Shown: positions 8,423 to 16,829, counted from the stretch's first letter. The stretch: 64,000 bases of DNA from Clostridium sp. MSJ-8 (GCF_018918325.1 NZ_JAHLQH010000029.1:1-64000); one strand, 5' to 3'. Notes: generated by a model from the sequence alone, not told the origin. Numbers and translations are program-made.

Positions 8423-10264
8423 CTACATTCTTATTGAAACATTATATTCTTTTAGCCAAGTGTTTATTTGAATAAAGTAAGCTATTAATTGAGGCCCTGT
8501 CATAAGTTGTCCATACCAAGGATTTGTATATGATGCTCCTTTAGTTTTAACTATATCAGATACAACATCTATATCTATAAGATCTAAGATAGGAGAGTTC
8601 TTATCATTTAATATTCTTGTCATTTCTTCACATACTAACTTAGTGTATATAGGATTATGAGTCTTAGGATATGGACTCTTTTTTCTATAAATTATTTCAT
8701 CTGGAAGTATTCCTTCTAGAGCTTTTCTAAGCAGTCCTTTCTCACGACCGTGCAGAAGCTTATAATCATTAGGTAGATTATATGCGTATTCACACAAACG
8801 ATAATCTGCAAAAGGCACCCTTACTTCAAGGCTGTTTGCCATACTCATTCTGTCTTTTCTATTTAATAGTGTAACCATAAACCACTTTTGATTTAAATAG
8901 TATATTTCTTTCATTCTATGCTCAAATGGAGTCTCATTATCTATATGTGGAGCTTCATTTATAGTTTTCTTGTAATAATAATCAGCACATTCATCTATCT
9001 GTAACTTCTTAAGATCCTTGTTTAAAATAAGCTTCCTATCTTCAAGGAATCTAGACCACGGAAAAGTATCACTATTATACATAGAAGGTCTTGTAAACCA
9101 TGGATAACCTCCAAATATCTCATCAGCACATTCACCAGATAGACCAACTATAAAATTCTTTCTTATTTCCTTACAAAATAAATAAAGAGATGAATCAACA
9201 TCTACCATTCCCGGCATGTCTCTACCTATAACAGCAATTCTAAGAGCTTCTTCTAAATCACTATGACGTAGTGTTACAGTTATATGATTACTACCTATAA
9301 ACCTAGCCATATCTAATGCATACTTCTGATCTGAAGTTGGTTGAAATAAAGAAGACTTAAAATATTTATCATTATCTTCATAATCTATAGAATAGGTTGT
9401 TAATACCTTATTGTGTTTCTTGAATTCACGTGCAACAACTGCAGATATAGCTGATGAATCTAATCCGCCTGATAAAAATGTGCATACTGGAACATCACTT
9501 ACTAACTGTCTCTTGATAGAATCTAATAATAATTCTCTAGTATGCTCTACAGCTTCATCAACAGTCTCCTTATTCTCATATGCCTTCATCTGCCAATATC
9601 TATATAGATTACAATCATCATACGACATAATCATACAATATCCTGGTTCAATCTCATATATATCCTTATATAATCCAGAACCAGGTGCAACAGCGGGACC
9701 TAATGCAAATAATTCTGTTAAAGAAGTCTCATCAACTACAGGTTCTATATAAGGATGTTCAAATAAGGACTTTATCTCTGATGCAAATATAAGTGTAGTA
9801 TCTCTCTTACAATAAAATAAAGGTTTAACTCCCATAGGATCTCTAGCTAATATAACCTTATTCTGTTTCTTATCATATATTGCAAAAGCAAAGATACCAT
9901 TAAGCTTAGATATAAAATCTTCTCCATAATATATATAAGTCTTCAATAAAACTTCTGTGTCAGAATAAGCGTCAAATGATATTCCTTTATTGATTAAATC
10001 TTGTCTTAGTTCCTCTGTATTATATAATTCCCCATTATAAACAATTATATACTCATTTCCTTCAATTTTTTTCATCATAGGTTGACTACCACCTTTAGGG
10101 TCAACCACAACAAGTCTTCTGTGCCCAAGAAGTACATTATCAGATATAAAGCTACCTTCAGCATCTGGCCCTCTATGAGATAGTTTGTTTTTCATATTTT
10201 CTAAAATATGCTTTTCGTTAACTATTCTTTTATGAAAATCAACTATTCCAACTATTCCACACAT
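8423..10264 (-). CDS. asnB: Asparagine synthetase, glutamine-hydrolysing
   Basis: This 613-aa protein makes asparagine from aspartate, glutamine and ATP. Mature Cys1 is present in MCGIVGIVDF, so the glutaminase half is competent; GHRRLVVVD and NGELYN are the usual glutamine-site motifs. The synthetase half has the PP-loop SGGLDSS near residue 263 and GLSGECADEIFGGYPWF. Length and motifs fit the class B family. The SD GTGAGGTGAC precedes the ATG. Contrast this with the homologue at 34695-36593, which has lost the Cys. It is divergently oriented from hisC and appears monocistronic. Confidence 0.93.
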   Translation of the reverse strand: MCGIVGIVDFHKRIVNEKHILENMKNKLSHRGPDAEGSFISDNVLLGHRRLVVVDPKGGSQPMMKKIEGNEYIIVYNGELYNTEELRQDLINKGISFDAYSDTEVLLKTYIYYGEDFISKLNGIFAFAIYDKKQNKVILARDPMGVKPLFYCKRDTTLIFASEIKSLFEHPYIEPVVDETSLTELFALGPAVAPGSGLYKDIYEIEPGYCMIMSYDDCNLYRYWQMKAYENKETVDEAVEHTRELLLDSIKRQLVSDVPVCTFLSGGLDSSAISAVVAREFKKHNKVLTTYSIDYEDNDKYFKSSLFQPTSDQKYALDMARFIGSNHITVTLRHSDLEEALRIAVIGRDMPGMVDVDSSLYLFCKEIRKNFIVGLSGECADEIFGGYPWFTRPSMYNSDTFPWSRFLEDRKLILNKDLKKLQIDECADYYYKKTINEAPHIDNETPFEHRMKEIYYLNQKWFMVTLLNRKDRMSMANSLEVRVPFADYRLCEYAYNLPNDYKLLHGREKGLLRKALEGILPDEIIYRKKSPYPKTHNPIYTKLVCEEMTRILNDKNSPILDLIDIDVVSDIVKTKGASYTNPWYGQLMTGPQLIAYFIQINTWLKEYNVSIRM

Positions 10265-10384
10265 GGTGTCACCTCACTTTCTAATAAATTAGTACTTATA
10301 ATTTAAGGTATGATTTGTATAATAAAATAGTTACTTATAATAAAAAACGCAAATAATACATTGTATAACGATTTCACATTAAAC

Positions 10385-10414
10385 TTGAAATAGTATTTTA
10401 AAGTAAAATATGCT
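10385..10414 (+). promoter_or_regulatory. Candidate sigma-A promoter of hisC
   Basis: TTGAAA (10385-10390) and TATGCT (10409-10414) are separated by 18 nt, about 38 nt upstream of the hisC start. The -10 is imperfect. Confidence 0.45.
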
Positions 10415-10452
10415 AATATAAACTTAGCAATTATTTTATAGGGGGCTTTTAA

Positions 10453-11508
10453 ATGAGTAAATTTTGGAATGAAACAACTAAAAGAATAGATCCTTATGTT
10501 CCTGGTGAACAGCCTAAGGATAAAAAATATATTAAACTTAACACTAATGAAAATCCATACGGACCCTCACCATTAGTTAAGGAATCAATGATTAATGCAA
10601 TAAATGACGACTTAAAGCTATACCCAGATCCAACTTGTAGTGATTTAATAGCTACAATAGCTAATTATTATAACATAGATGAAGACGAAATCTTTGTAGG
10701 TAATGGTTCTGATGAAGTATTAGCATTTGTATTTAAAGCTTTCTTCGATAAAGATAAAAAAGTTAAATTCCCTGATATAAGCTATAGTTTTTATCCAGTA
10801 TATAGCGTAGTTTTTAATGTAAATGCTATACAAGTTCCACTTGATGATAACTTCAACATTCCATTAGATAAAATGATGGATAACACTACTGGTATTGTTT
10901 TACCTAATCCCAATGCACCTACATCAAAATTCATTGAAACAAGTGATTTATGTAAGCTAGTAGAAGCTAATAAAGATAATGTAGTTGTAATTGATGAAGC
11001 ATATGTAGATTTTGGTGGAGAATCTATGGTTAAATACATAAATAAATATGATAACCTATTAGTTATTCAAACATTGTCTAAATCTAGATCTCTAGCAGGC
11101 CTTAGAGGTGGTTTTGCATTTGGTAATAAAGAACTTATAGAAGGCTTAAATAGAGTTAAAAACAGTTTTAATTCTTATACATTAGATAGAGTAGCATTAA
11201 GTGGTGCAATAGCTGCATTTAAAGATGAAGAGTACTTTAACTCTACTAGAAATAAGATAATAAAGACTAGAGAATGGTCAGTAGAAGCCCTAAAGGAATT
11301 AGGATTTACAGTTTTAGATTCTAGAGCTAACTTCATATTTGTTTCACACTGTGAAAAATCTGGAGAATATCTATATAACACATTAAAAGATAACGGTATA
11401 CTAGTAAGATATTTCAACAAGCCACGTATAGATAATTATCTACGTATTACAATAGGTACTGATGATGAGATGAAATCTCTTATTGATACATTAAAAAAAA
11501 TATTATAA
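10453..11508 (+). CDS. hisC: Histidinol-phosphate aminotransferase
   Basis: This 351-aa fold-type I PLP enzyme of histidine synthesis transaminates imidazole-acetol phosphate with glutamate. Visible features are LNTNENPYGPSP (substrate loop), NGSDEVLAFVFKAF, PNPNAPTS, DEAYVDF, and the Schiff-base Lys210 in TLSKSRSLAGLRGG. SD AGGGGG precedes the ATG. It stands alone between asnB and a terminator with no other his genes in the window, so it may also serve other aminotransferase roles (aromatic or phosphonate), as some HisC-like proteins do. Confidence 0.9.
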   Translation: MSKFWNETTKRIDPYVPGEQPKDKKYIKLNTNENPYGPSPLVKESMINAINDDLKLYPDPTCSDLIATIANYYNIDEDEIFVGNGSDEVLAFVFKAFFDKDKKVKFPDISYSFYPVYSVVFNVNAIQVPLDDNFNIPLDKMMDNTTGIVLPNPNAPTSKFIETSDLCKLVEANKDNVVVIDEAYVDFGGESMVKYINKYDNLLVIQTLSKSRSLAGLRGGFAFGNKELIEGLNRVKNSFNSYTLDRVALSGAIAAFKDEEYFNSTRNKIIKTREWSVEALKELGFTVLDSRANFIFVSHCEKSGEYLYNTLKDNGILVRYFNKPRIDNYLRITIGTDDEMKSLIDTLKKIL

Positions 11509-11520
11509 TTATAAAAAATC

Positions 11521-11557
11521 GCCAAGGTAACTTATGTAGCCTTGGCATTTTTTTATC
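11521..11557 (+). terminator. Rho-independent terminator after hisC
   Basis: GCCAAGG (11521-11527) pairs with CCTTGGC, followed by seven or more T residues, 12 nt after the hisC stop. This is a textbook terminator. Confidence 0.9.
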
Positions 11558-11731
11558 AAAGCTTAAACAAATTAAAATATAAAACTGCTTTACATAATAG
11601 CATCAATATATGATATAATAATATGTATAAAATCCACTGGTTTGGTAATGATAGGATGGTATTCTAAATTGGTGGTGGTTTCTACATTTTCCACCTTCTT
11701 TGGCTATTGGTCGAAAGGTGGTGGTATTGGA

Positions 11732-11908
11732 TTGCTTAAATTAATAATGATAATGATTATAACAATATTATTATTCACGATATTAGTACTCATTATTAAA
11801 TCAAATTCAAAGACATTTATTTCAGAATTTCAGTTTAGACTAAAAATAATAGGTTTAGAAATCAATATAAAAAGCAAAGAAAATAAGCACCCATCCGACC
11901 AAAGATAA
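11732..11908 (+). CDS. Small membrane protein, possibly a type I toxin-like peptide
   Basis: The frame is open from 11642, but the likely start is TTG at 11732, which has an AAAGGTGGTGG SD about 9 nt upstream. The product would be 58 aa: a very hydrophobic helix (about residues 5-24), then a basic tail rich in Lys and Ser ending HPSDQR. The SD element GGTGGTGG can pair with CCACC at 11690-11694, which could instead pair with an upstream GGTGG (about 11672), giving two exclusive structures. A hairpin terminator overlaps the stop. Size, topology and the masked SD recall type I toxins, but I see no proven antisense RNA. An upstream start at 11648 would give 86 aa. Confidence 0.45.
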   Translation: MLKLIMIMIITILLFTILVLIIKSNSKTFISEFQFRLKIIGLEINIKSKENKHPSDQR

Positions 11909-11923
11909 TGTGCTTATTTTCTT
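11877..11923 (+). terminator. Terminator overlapping the small ORF 3' end
   Basis: AAGAAAATAAGCAC (11877-11890) is exactly complementary to GTGCTTATTTTCTT (11910-11923), a 14-bp stem with a 19-nt loop that includes the stop codon. Confidence 0.8.
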
Positions 11924-11977
11924 AATTAAATCTTTAATTATCCAATAGCCCAACTATACAAAAATGTACAATTGAGA

Positions 11978-12009
11978 GGTCTTAGTGATAGCACACTAAG
12001 ACTTTTCTT
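11978..12009 (+). terminator. Second hairpin terminator with no gene directly upstream
   Basis: GTCTTAGTG (11979-11987) pairs with CACTAAGAC (11994-12002), followed by TTTTCTT. Because the previous terminator ends at 11923, this may end a short plus-strand RNA starting between the two hairpins. I found no ORF there. Confidence 0.6.
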
Positions 12010-12074
12010 AATTACATTATATCATATATTCAAAAAGAAAACAGTATTTTAAAATAATAAAAGGAGATTTTAAA

Positions 12075-12721
12075 ATGGCTAATATTTATAATAATGGATT
12101 AGTAAGTGGAGTAGGAAGTGCCATGACAAGGCAAGCTATACGTGAAGCTTATGTTGAGCTGCCAACTGACCAAGATGGAAATTGTACAACTAGACATTCT
12201 CCTACCGAGAGAAAATTTTTCAAGGGATACTTTATAGGTTCATTTATTTTTTTATTATTGTATTATTATCAACAAAATATGTGTCATATGATTCGGTTCA
12301 TTTAACATATTTATATATTGGAGTAGCTATAATATTTGTACTTACAGTTTTATGTGTATATAAATGTAGAGAAATGTTATTTTATATATATACATTAACA
12401 GCTGATACTTTAGTCATAAAAAAAGTTTTTAAAACAGTGACTATTACTTATAGAGAACTAAGAGAAGTATGTAATCTATATCCATTATCTTTTTATGGAA
12501 ATTCACTATTATTTACATCAAAAACTGAGGTGATCAAAATAAGTTTTGGAGGATTACATGGTGGTGTATTTTTTACAAACTACTTAGCTGCATTAATAGC
12601 ACACCCATTAGATAACAATCAATTGCAAGAACTTTCAAAAAGAATTATAAAAACTTGGATTCCCTTAAAAGATAGAGCTGAAAAAAGAAAGAGAGAAAAA
12701 TACGTCAAAAGTAATAAATAA
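12075..12721 (+). pseudogene. Frameshifted membrane protein with C-terminal PH-like domain, paralogue of 12897-13553
   Basis: Starting at ATG 12075 (SD AAAAGGAG), frame 1 encodes a Gly/Ala-rich segment (GLVSGVGSAMTRQAIREAY) and the start of a membrane helix, then stops at 12305. Frame 3 continues the same protein (second helix, then FYIYTLTADTLVIKKVFKTVTITY) to 12721 with no good start of its own. Joining the frames at the T7 run 12247-12253 by a -1 shift restores a protein collinear with the next gene. It could be a decayed gene, phase variation, a recoding site or a sequencing error. Function unknown. Confidence 0.7.
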
Positions 12722-12896
12722 TTAGATAAAAGATATAATCCTCTATGGAGAGTTTCTTGTAATAAAAATTACAATAAACAAAAAGAATGACAAAGGATAT
12801 TAACTACACATTCATATGAGGTGGTTTTATTGAGCCTTATTCATCTGGGCAAGAATATTGTGGAGAAGAAGATGAAAAAGAATAGGAGGAAGCAAA

Positions 12897-13553
12897 ATGA
12901 TTAGAGACGTAGGTGGTGCTGTAGGAAGAAATGTAGGATTAAAGGCAGGAGAAGCAGTTACAAGGGAAATATTCGGAAAATGTCCCAAGAATAAAAAAGG
13001 TGAATATAGCACAGGATTTCCGAAGACTTTTAAAGCAATTATATTTTCTATATGTATATTGGGAGAAATAGCCTGTATTGCAACATATATAATAAATAAG
13101 ATGTTAAGAGAAGATTTAAGCAGAAAAGATGAATTTCTAATTGATATATTATGCATAGTAGGAACATGTATTTTTATATCTACAATAATAGTTTTTAGAA
13201 AATTTTTATTTTATAAATATACATTAACTCAAGAAGGATTATTAATAAAAAAGGTATTTACAAAACAACTAATAAGCTATACTAAATTAAAAGAGAGTGT
13301 TAAAAAATGGCCAGCAATGGAATATAGAGGATTTATTGTATTTGTAGTTAATGATGAAATGTTAAAATTCCTTTATTCAGGATTAGTTGGAGGACTTGAA
13401 TTTGCTTGTGCATTATTAGATATATTAAAAATTGATTATCTATCAGTAGAAATGTTGGCAAAGAAAATGCAAAGTGGTATGATAATAAACACTAAAGAGG
13501 AGAAAATAGCTTATAAGGAAAGAAAAAAATATATTAAGGCTAATAGAAAATAA
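12897..13553 (+). CDS. Uncharacterised membrane protein with C-terminal PH-like domain
   Basis: This 218-aa protein has SD TAGGAGGA before the ATG. Layout: an N-terminal Gly/Ala amphipathic stretch (GGAVGRNVGLKAGEAVTRE), a short linker with KKGEYSTGFPK, two membrane helices (about 43-65 and 80-100), then a beta-rich domain beginning FYKYTLTQEGLLIKKVFTKQ, which looks like bacterial PH-like (bPH) membrane proteins, and a basic tail. It is the intact paralogue of the frameshifted gene just upstream; the two share the linker pattern, helices and PH-like core. No partner gene reveals its role. Confidence 0.6.
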   Translation: MIRDVGGAVGRNVGLKAGEAVTREIFGKCPKNKKGEYSTGFPKTFKAIIFSICILGEIACIATYIINKMLREDLSRKDEFLIDILCIVGTCIFISTIIVFRKFLFYKYTLTQEGLLIKKVFTKQLISYTKLKESVKKWPAMEYRGFIVFVVNDEMLKFLYSGLVGGLEFACALLDILKIDYLSVEMLAKKMQSGMIINTKEEKIAYKERKKYIKANRK

Positions 13554-13612
13554 AAGAGAAAAAATTTTAGAAGGAAAGTAAGCTTCAAAGATTTCGCGTC
13601 TACAAAAAATAT

Positions 13613-13657
13613 AATCCTCCTAGTAAAATTAAGTAAACATTAATTTTATGGAGGATT
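13613..13657 (+). promoter_or_regulatory. Hairpin that can mask the SD of the next ORF
   Basis: AATCCTCC (13613-13620) is the exact complement of GGAGGATT (13650-13657), which contains the SD of the ORF at 13661. Inner TAAAATTA / TAATTTTA arms lengthen the stem. This would hide the SD in readthrough transcripts, a known way to hold down transposase expression. Confidence 0.6.
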
Positions 13658-13660
13658 TTT

Positions 13661-13854
13661 ATGTATAAGAAATTAAACAATAAAGAATGGAAAAAAACTG
13701 TTGATCTTTATTATAAAGGGAATAAGAATATATCTATAAAGGAATATTGTATTAAAAATAATCTTAACAAAAGCCAATTTTTTATCATAAAAGAAGAATT
13801 CACGATAATGAACATAAAGAACCAATATTTTTTTGTTTTACCTTGACTGACTAA
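13661..13854 (+). pseudogene. Transposase accessory (IS66 TnpA-like) relic, frameshifted
   Basis: The first 45 codons read like the N-terminal helix-turn-helix of small transposase accessory proteins: NNKEWKKTVDLYYKG, then IKEYCIKNNLNKSQFF. At a T6 run near 13780 the frame loses homology; a -1 shift restores the expected FYHKRRI continuation and runs to a stop at 13854. No TnpB or main transposase follows, so this is a short remnant. The SD lies in a potential hairpin. The assignment to IS66 is from pattern only. Confidence 0.5.
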
Positions 13855-14164
13855 CAAAGAATATCATTTATACATAATAATTATATTTATACAATTAAAA
13901 TACTAAAATAGTAATAACTATATTGTTATACTTTAATTTTGAATTTATACTTGTTTATTCAATATTATCAATATTTATATGTATGTTGTTTTTTAGAGTG
14001 GTTTGATTTTTAGTTTTTATTAATACTAGTATTTATACATATTAATTATTTTAAAAATATAAATCTTCTTAAAATCGATTTATAAATATTTGTCTGAGTG
14101 TAAAAGGTGTATAAGAATCAAAAATTCCTATAAATTTAAAATAAAAAGTGGAGTTTTTTATAAA
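13855..14164. other. AT-rich intergenic stretch, no recognised feature
   Basis: About 310 nt between the transposase relic and the dif-like site. I see no ORF with a plausible start and no terminator-grade hairpin. It may be decayed IS sequence. Confidence 0.5.
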
Positions 14165-14200
14165 ATACTTCGCACATAATACAAATTATGTGCGAAGTAT
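14165..14200. other. dif-like palindromic Xer recombination site
   Basis: A perfect inverted repeat, 16-bp arms with a 4-nt centre, sits directly upstream of a Xer-type recombinase gene. Read as a Xer site it has an 11-bp left arm TTCGCACATAA, a 6-bp centre TACAAA, and a right arm TTATGTGCGAA, the 11-6-11 layout of dif. The inner bases CATAA and TTATGT match the classic dif arms of E. coli and Bacillus. The arms are exactly symmetric, so one recombinase could bind both. It also abuts the TATAAT at 14203-14208, so it could act as an operator. Confidence 0.6.
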
Positions 14201-14202
14201 GG

Positions 14203-14208
14203 TATAAT
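14203..14208 (+). promoter_or_regulatory. -10 element of the Xer-type recombinase gene
   Basis: TATAAT lies 3 nt after the palindrome and 23 nt before the ATG. The -35 region would fall inside the palindrome, which suggests that recombinase binding could repress its own gene. Confidence 0.5.
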
Positions 14209-14231
14209 ATTAGTTGAAAGAGGTGAAATTT

Positions 14232-15245
14232 ATGGATTTATACGATTTTGCAGAAGAAAGTTTTAGTCACGTTAGCTTACCTCCAAGATTAACCGAATTT
14301 GTAAAGTTCTTAGAGACTATTAAAGGTAGTTCTCCAAACACTATCGAGAGTTATACACGTGACATCATAATAATGTTAAGGTTCTTAAAAGTCAAGAAAG
14401 GTCAAGTAAAAAAAGGGACAGAATTTAAAGATATAATTATTAGTGATGTAGATGATGAATATTTAAATAAAATAACGCTAGAAGACTTATATTCATTTTT
14501 GATTTTTTGCAAAAAATACTTTGATAATGGAAGTTCAACAATTTCAAGAAAAATAGCATCTATGAGAGCTTTTTTTAAATATTTAAATAAAAAAATCAAA
14601 GTAATTGACCATGACTATACAACCGAATTAGATAACCCTAAAATAGGTAAAAGAAAGCCGAAATATATGAATCTAGAAGAAGCAAATGAGCTATTAGATC
14701 ATATTGATAGTCGTAATTACGAAAGAGATTTTTGCATAATTACATTATTCCTCAACTGCGGGATGAGACTTGCTGAATTATGCAGCATCAATATTGACGC
14801 AATCAAAGACGATACAATAAGAATAATTGGTAAAGGAAATAAAGAAAGAACTATATATTTAAACGATGCTTGTTTAGATGCAATAAGCAAATATATGAAA
14901 GTTAGAAACAAACAAATAGAAGAAAAAAAACTAGAAACCGATGCTTTGTTTTTATCAGAAAGAGGCAATAGAATTGCAAGAAGGACTGTCCAAGATGTTA
15001 TTGAAAGGCAATTAAAAAATGCAGGATTAAATGACAAAGGATATTCAACTCATAAATTAAGACACACTTCAGCTACACTTATGTATAAATACGGAGATGT
15101 AGATATCCTTGTTCTAAAAGAAATATTAGGTCACGAAAATGTATCTACTACTCAAATATACACACACTTAGATAATGACATGTTAAGAGAAGCTGTAAAA
15201 GTAAATCCATTAAATACTCCAGCTTCTAAACATAATAAAAAATAA
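14232..15245 (+). CDS. Xer-type tyrosine recombinase
   Basis: I place the start at ATG 14232 (337 aa) because AGAGGTG sits 7 nt upstream; an upstream TTG at 14214 lacks an SD. The N-terminal SAM-like core-binding domain (about 15-125) contains GSSPNTIESYTRDI. The catalytic domain has Arg179 (CGMRLAEL), the K segment IGKGNKER, His274-x-x-Arg277 (HKLRH), His301 (GHENV) and nucleophile Tyr310 (IYTH), so all key residues are present. Length and motifs fit XerC/XerD/XerS-like proteins that resolve chromosome dimers, or an integrase. The adjoining dif-like palindrome suggests a single-recombinase system. A terminator follows. Confidence 0.88.
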   Translation: MDLYDFAEESFSHVSLPPRLTEFVKFLETIKGSSPNTIESYTRDIIIMLRFLKVKKGQVKKGTEFKDIIISDVDDEYLNKITLEDLYSFLIFCKKYFDNGSSTISRKIASMRAFFKYLNKKIKVIDHDYTTELDNPKIGKRKPKYMNLEEANELLDHIDSRNYERDFCIITLFLNCGMRLAELCSINIDAIKDDTIRIIGKGNKERTIYLNDACLDAISKYMKVRNKQIEEKKLETDALFLSERGNRIARRTVQDVIERQLKNAGLNDKGYSTHKLRHTSATLMYKYGDVDILVLKEILGHENVSTTQIYTHLDNDMLREAVKVNPLNTPASKHNKK

Positions 15246-15260
15246 AACTCATATCTCTAT

Positions 15261-15295
15261 ATAAGCTAAGAATTTACATAAGATTCTTAGCTTAT
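15261..15295. terminator. Bidirectional terminator
   Basis: ATAAGCTAAGAAT (15261-15273) is exactly complementary to ATTCTTAGCTTAT (15283-15295). It ends the recombinase gene and overlaps the last codons of the converging small gene. Confidence 0.8.
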
Positions 15296-15550
15296 ATAAC
15301 AAATTATATATTTATTTGATACAAATATAGCTAATAAAGTCACAAAATAAATTAGTGGCAAAATTGCTTTTTGCATTTTATTTGACTTATTAATATTAAT
15401 AGTTATATTACCGTTTAAAATACAAGTAAAAATAAGTATAAACAACAAATAAAATTTATCATTATTTATAGAGTAAATCGCAATAATAAAACTAACTATA
15501 TTTATAAATATAGTCGAAATAATAGGATTGCTATAAATAATTTTTTTCAT
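15287..15550 (-). CDS. Small integral membrane protein, unknown
   Basis: The likely start is ATG at 15550 (87 aa), placed behind a TGGGGGT SD; an upstream in-frame ATG at 15577 has none. The protein has three to four hydrophobic helices (about 11-25, 31-47, 60-78) with short loops and no recognisable motif. It lies downstream of a lipoprotein gene on the same strand, separated by a hairpin that contains this gene's SD. I do not recognise the family. Confidence 0.5.
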   Translation of the reverse strand: MKKIIYSNPIISTIFINIVSFIIAIYSINNDKFYLLFILIFTCILNGNITININKSNKMQKAILPLIYFVTLLAIFVSNKYIICYIS

Positions 15551-15555
15551 AAAAA

Positions 15556-15609
15556 TACCCCCAAATACGTAATACATAAATATATATATGTATTATTATC
15601 TGGGGATAT
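15556..15609 (-). promoter_or_regulatory. Intergenic hairpin covering an SD
   Basis: On the minus strand ATATCCCCA pairs with TGGGGGTAT, with an inner TAATACATA / TATGTATTA stem. The right arm holds the SD of the small membrane protein gene. It may act as attenuator or terminator of the lipoprotein transcript and as a translation brake. Confidence 0.5.
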
Positions 15610-15623
15610 TCCTAATAATTATA

Positions 15624-16163
15624 TTATCCTACAAAAGGATCGCCTAAGGTTTCTTTTAATGTATTGATAATGCCTTTGTTATCACCATCATACATTACTA
15701 CTACTCTTCCCTTCTTATACATATGAGGAGTAGCTTTCCAAGTGATATTCTTTTCTCCTATTTTATTGCCTTTAATGTCTATACTGTTAATGTCTTTTTC
15801 TATTTCTGAATTATCTTTTTCTCCATATTCATAAACATATAGAGTATCTCCATCAACATCATAAACTTTACCTTTAGTTGTGAAGTAATCTTCTGCATCT
15901 TTTTCCTTAGATACATCGTATCCCTTCTCTTCTAACTTAGTTTTAAGATCTGCAGCTGTATATTCCATAGTTCTATCTGTTACTTTATCAAATAGCTTCT
16001 CAGTCTCTCCTGCTGCTTCATCAGCTGTGTCCTTTACATCTTCAGCTACCGAATTGTTATTGTTTTCATCATCTGTCTTATTCTTACCACAACCAATCAT
16101 GCTAGTAGTTGAAAATACTAAAGTAGCAGCTAATAAAATAGAAAAAATCTTCTTCCTATTCAT
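15624..16163 (-). CDS. Predicted lipoprotein, unknown function
   Basis: The start is ATG 16163 (179 aa) after a strong AGGAGGTGA SD. The N-terminus MNRKKIFSILLAATLVFSTT is a signal sequence, and MIGC gives the lipobox with Cys near 25, so the mature protein would be lipid-anchored outside the membrane. An Asn/Asp/Glu-rich linker (30-65) leads to a small domain (70-179) rich in beta segments (GKVYDVDGDTLYVYEY, RVVVMYDGDNKGI). The last part resembles small clostridial lipoproteins next to housekeeping genes. I do not know its role. Confidence 0.7.
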   Translation of the reverse strand: MNRKKIFSILLAATLVFSTTSMIGCGKNKTDDENNNNSVAEDVKDTADEAAGETEKLFDKVTDRTMEYTAADLKTKLEEKGYDVSKEKDAEDYFTTKGKVYDVDGDTLYVYEYGEKDNSEIEKDINSIDIKGNKIGEKNITWKATPHMYKKGRVVVMYDGDNKGIINTLKETLGDPFVG

Positions 16164-16231
16164 AAAAATCACCTCCTATATTACTTTCCTATAATAGTAT
16201 CTGCAATAAGAGATGATCTTATACATAAAAA

Positions 16232-16663
16232 TTATTTGTTTTTCTTAAGCTTTCTCACACCTGGAAATACCTCTTCAGTCATCTCTTCTAGATTATTGTC
16301 ATCAAACAATCCATCAAGATCAACATCTTCTAAATGTTCAATATGATCAAAAGCATCTTCATATTCTTCATCTTCTAAAGATAAATTATTTTCTTCTTCA
16401 AATTGTCTATAAGCACTTCTCAAATCTTCAAGACTCTCATCTATCTGTCTATCTAACTCTGCTTCATCTACATCTGATTTTGCCTTAAGCGCTTCCATAT
16501 ATTCATCTTCAAGAACCTTGTTTTCTTCAACTGTTTTAGCTATATCCATAATATTTATAGCTTTTATATCTATTCCTTCTTGTTCTAAGCACTTGCCACA
16601 GTTATCACATATCTTATTCTCATAGATATCACAATAATCATCATCATTATATTTATAATCCAT
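16232..16663 (-). CDS. Acidic protein with a small Cys cluster, unknown
   Basis: The start is ATG 16663 (143 aa) behind AAGGTGG; an upstream start at 16696 lacks an SD. Near residues 11-31 there are four Cys including CDNCGKC, a possible zinc-binding knuckle. The rest is very acidic and helical (over 30 percent Asp/Glu), ending in a basic GVRKLKKNK tail. It sits divergently next to lexA. No enzymatic motif is visible; a regulatory or adaptor role is a guess. Confidence 0.6.
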   Translation of the reverse strand: MDYKYNDDDYCDIYENKICDNCGKCLEQEGIDIKAINIMDIAKTVEENKVLEDEYMEALKAKSDVDEAELDRQIDESLEDLRSAYRQFEEENNLSLEDEEYEDAFDHIEHLEDVDLDGLFDDNNLEEMTEEVFPGVRKLKKNK

Positions 16664-16817
16664 AACAAAACACCACCTTAAAACGATAGTATTCATTATA
16701 TCAAATATCTATATAATTATCAAATATATTTTGCACAATTTATAAAAACAAATAAAAGATTTAATTTTTCTTTTACAAACGTATATGTATTATTAAATGT
16801 GGGTATAATGACAAATA

Positions 16818-16829
16818 GAACATTCGTTT
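16818..16829 (+). promoter_or_regulatory. LexA operator (SOS box) of lexA
   Basis: GAACATTCGTTT matches the Gram-positive LexA (DinR) box, GAAC-N4-GTTY, and overlaps the -35 of the lexA promoter by two bases. It predicts autoregulation. Confidence 0.75.

Noticed and set aside
8423..10264. asnB considered as part of the RiPP or NRPS loci
   Set aside because: It keeps the glutaminase Cys and all AsnB motifs and has its own transcription unit, so it is the housekeeping enzyme.
12831..12892. Short frame ending GQEYCGEEDEKE before the 12897 gene
   Set aside because: It has no standard start codon after the stop in its frame and only about 18 codons; evidence is too thin.
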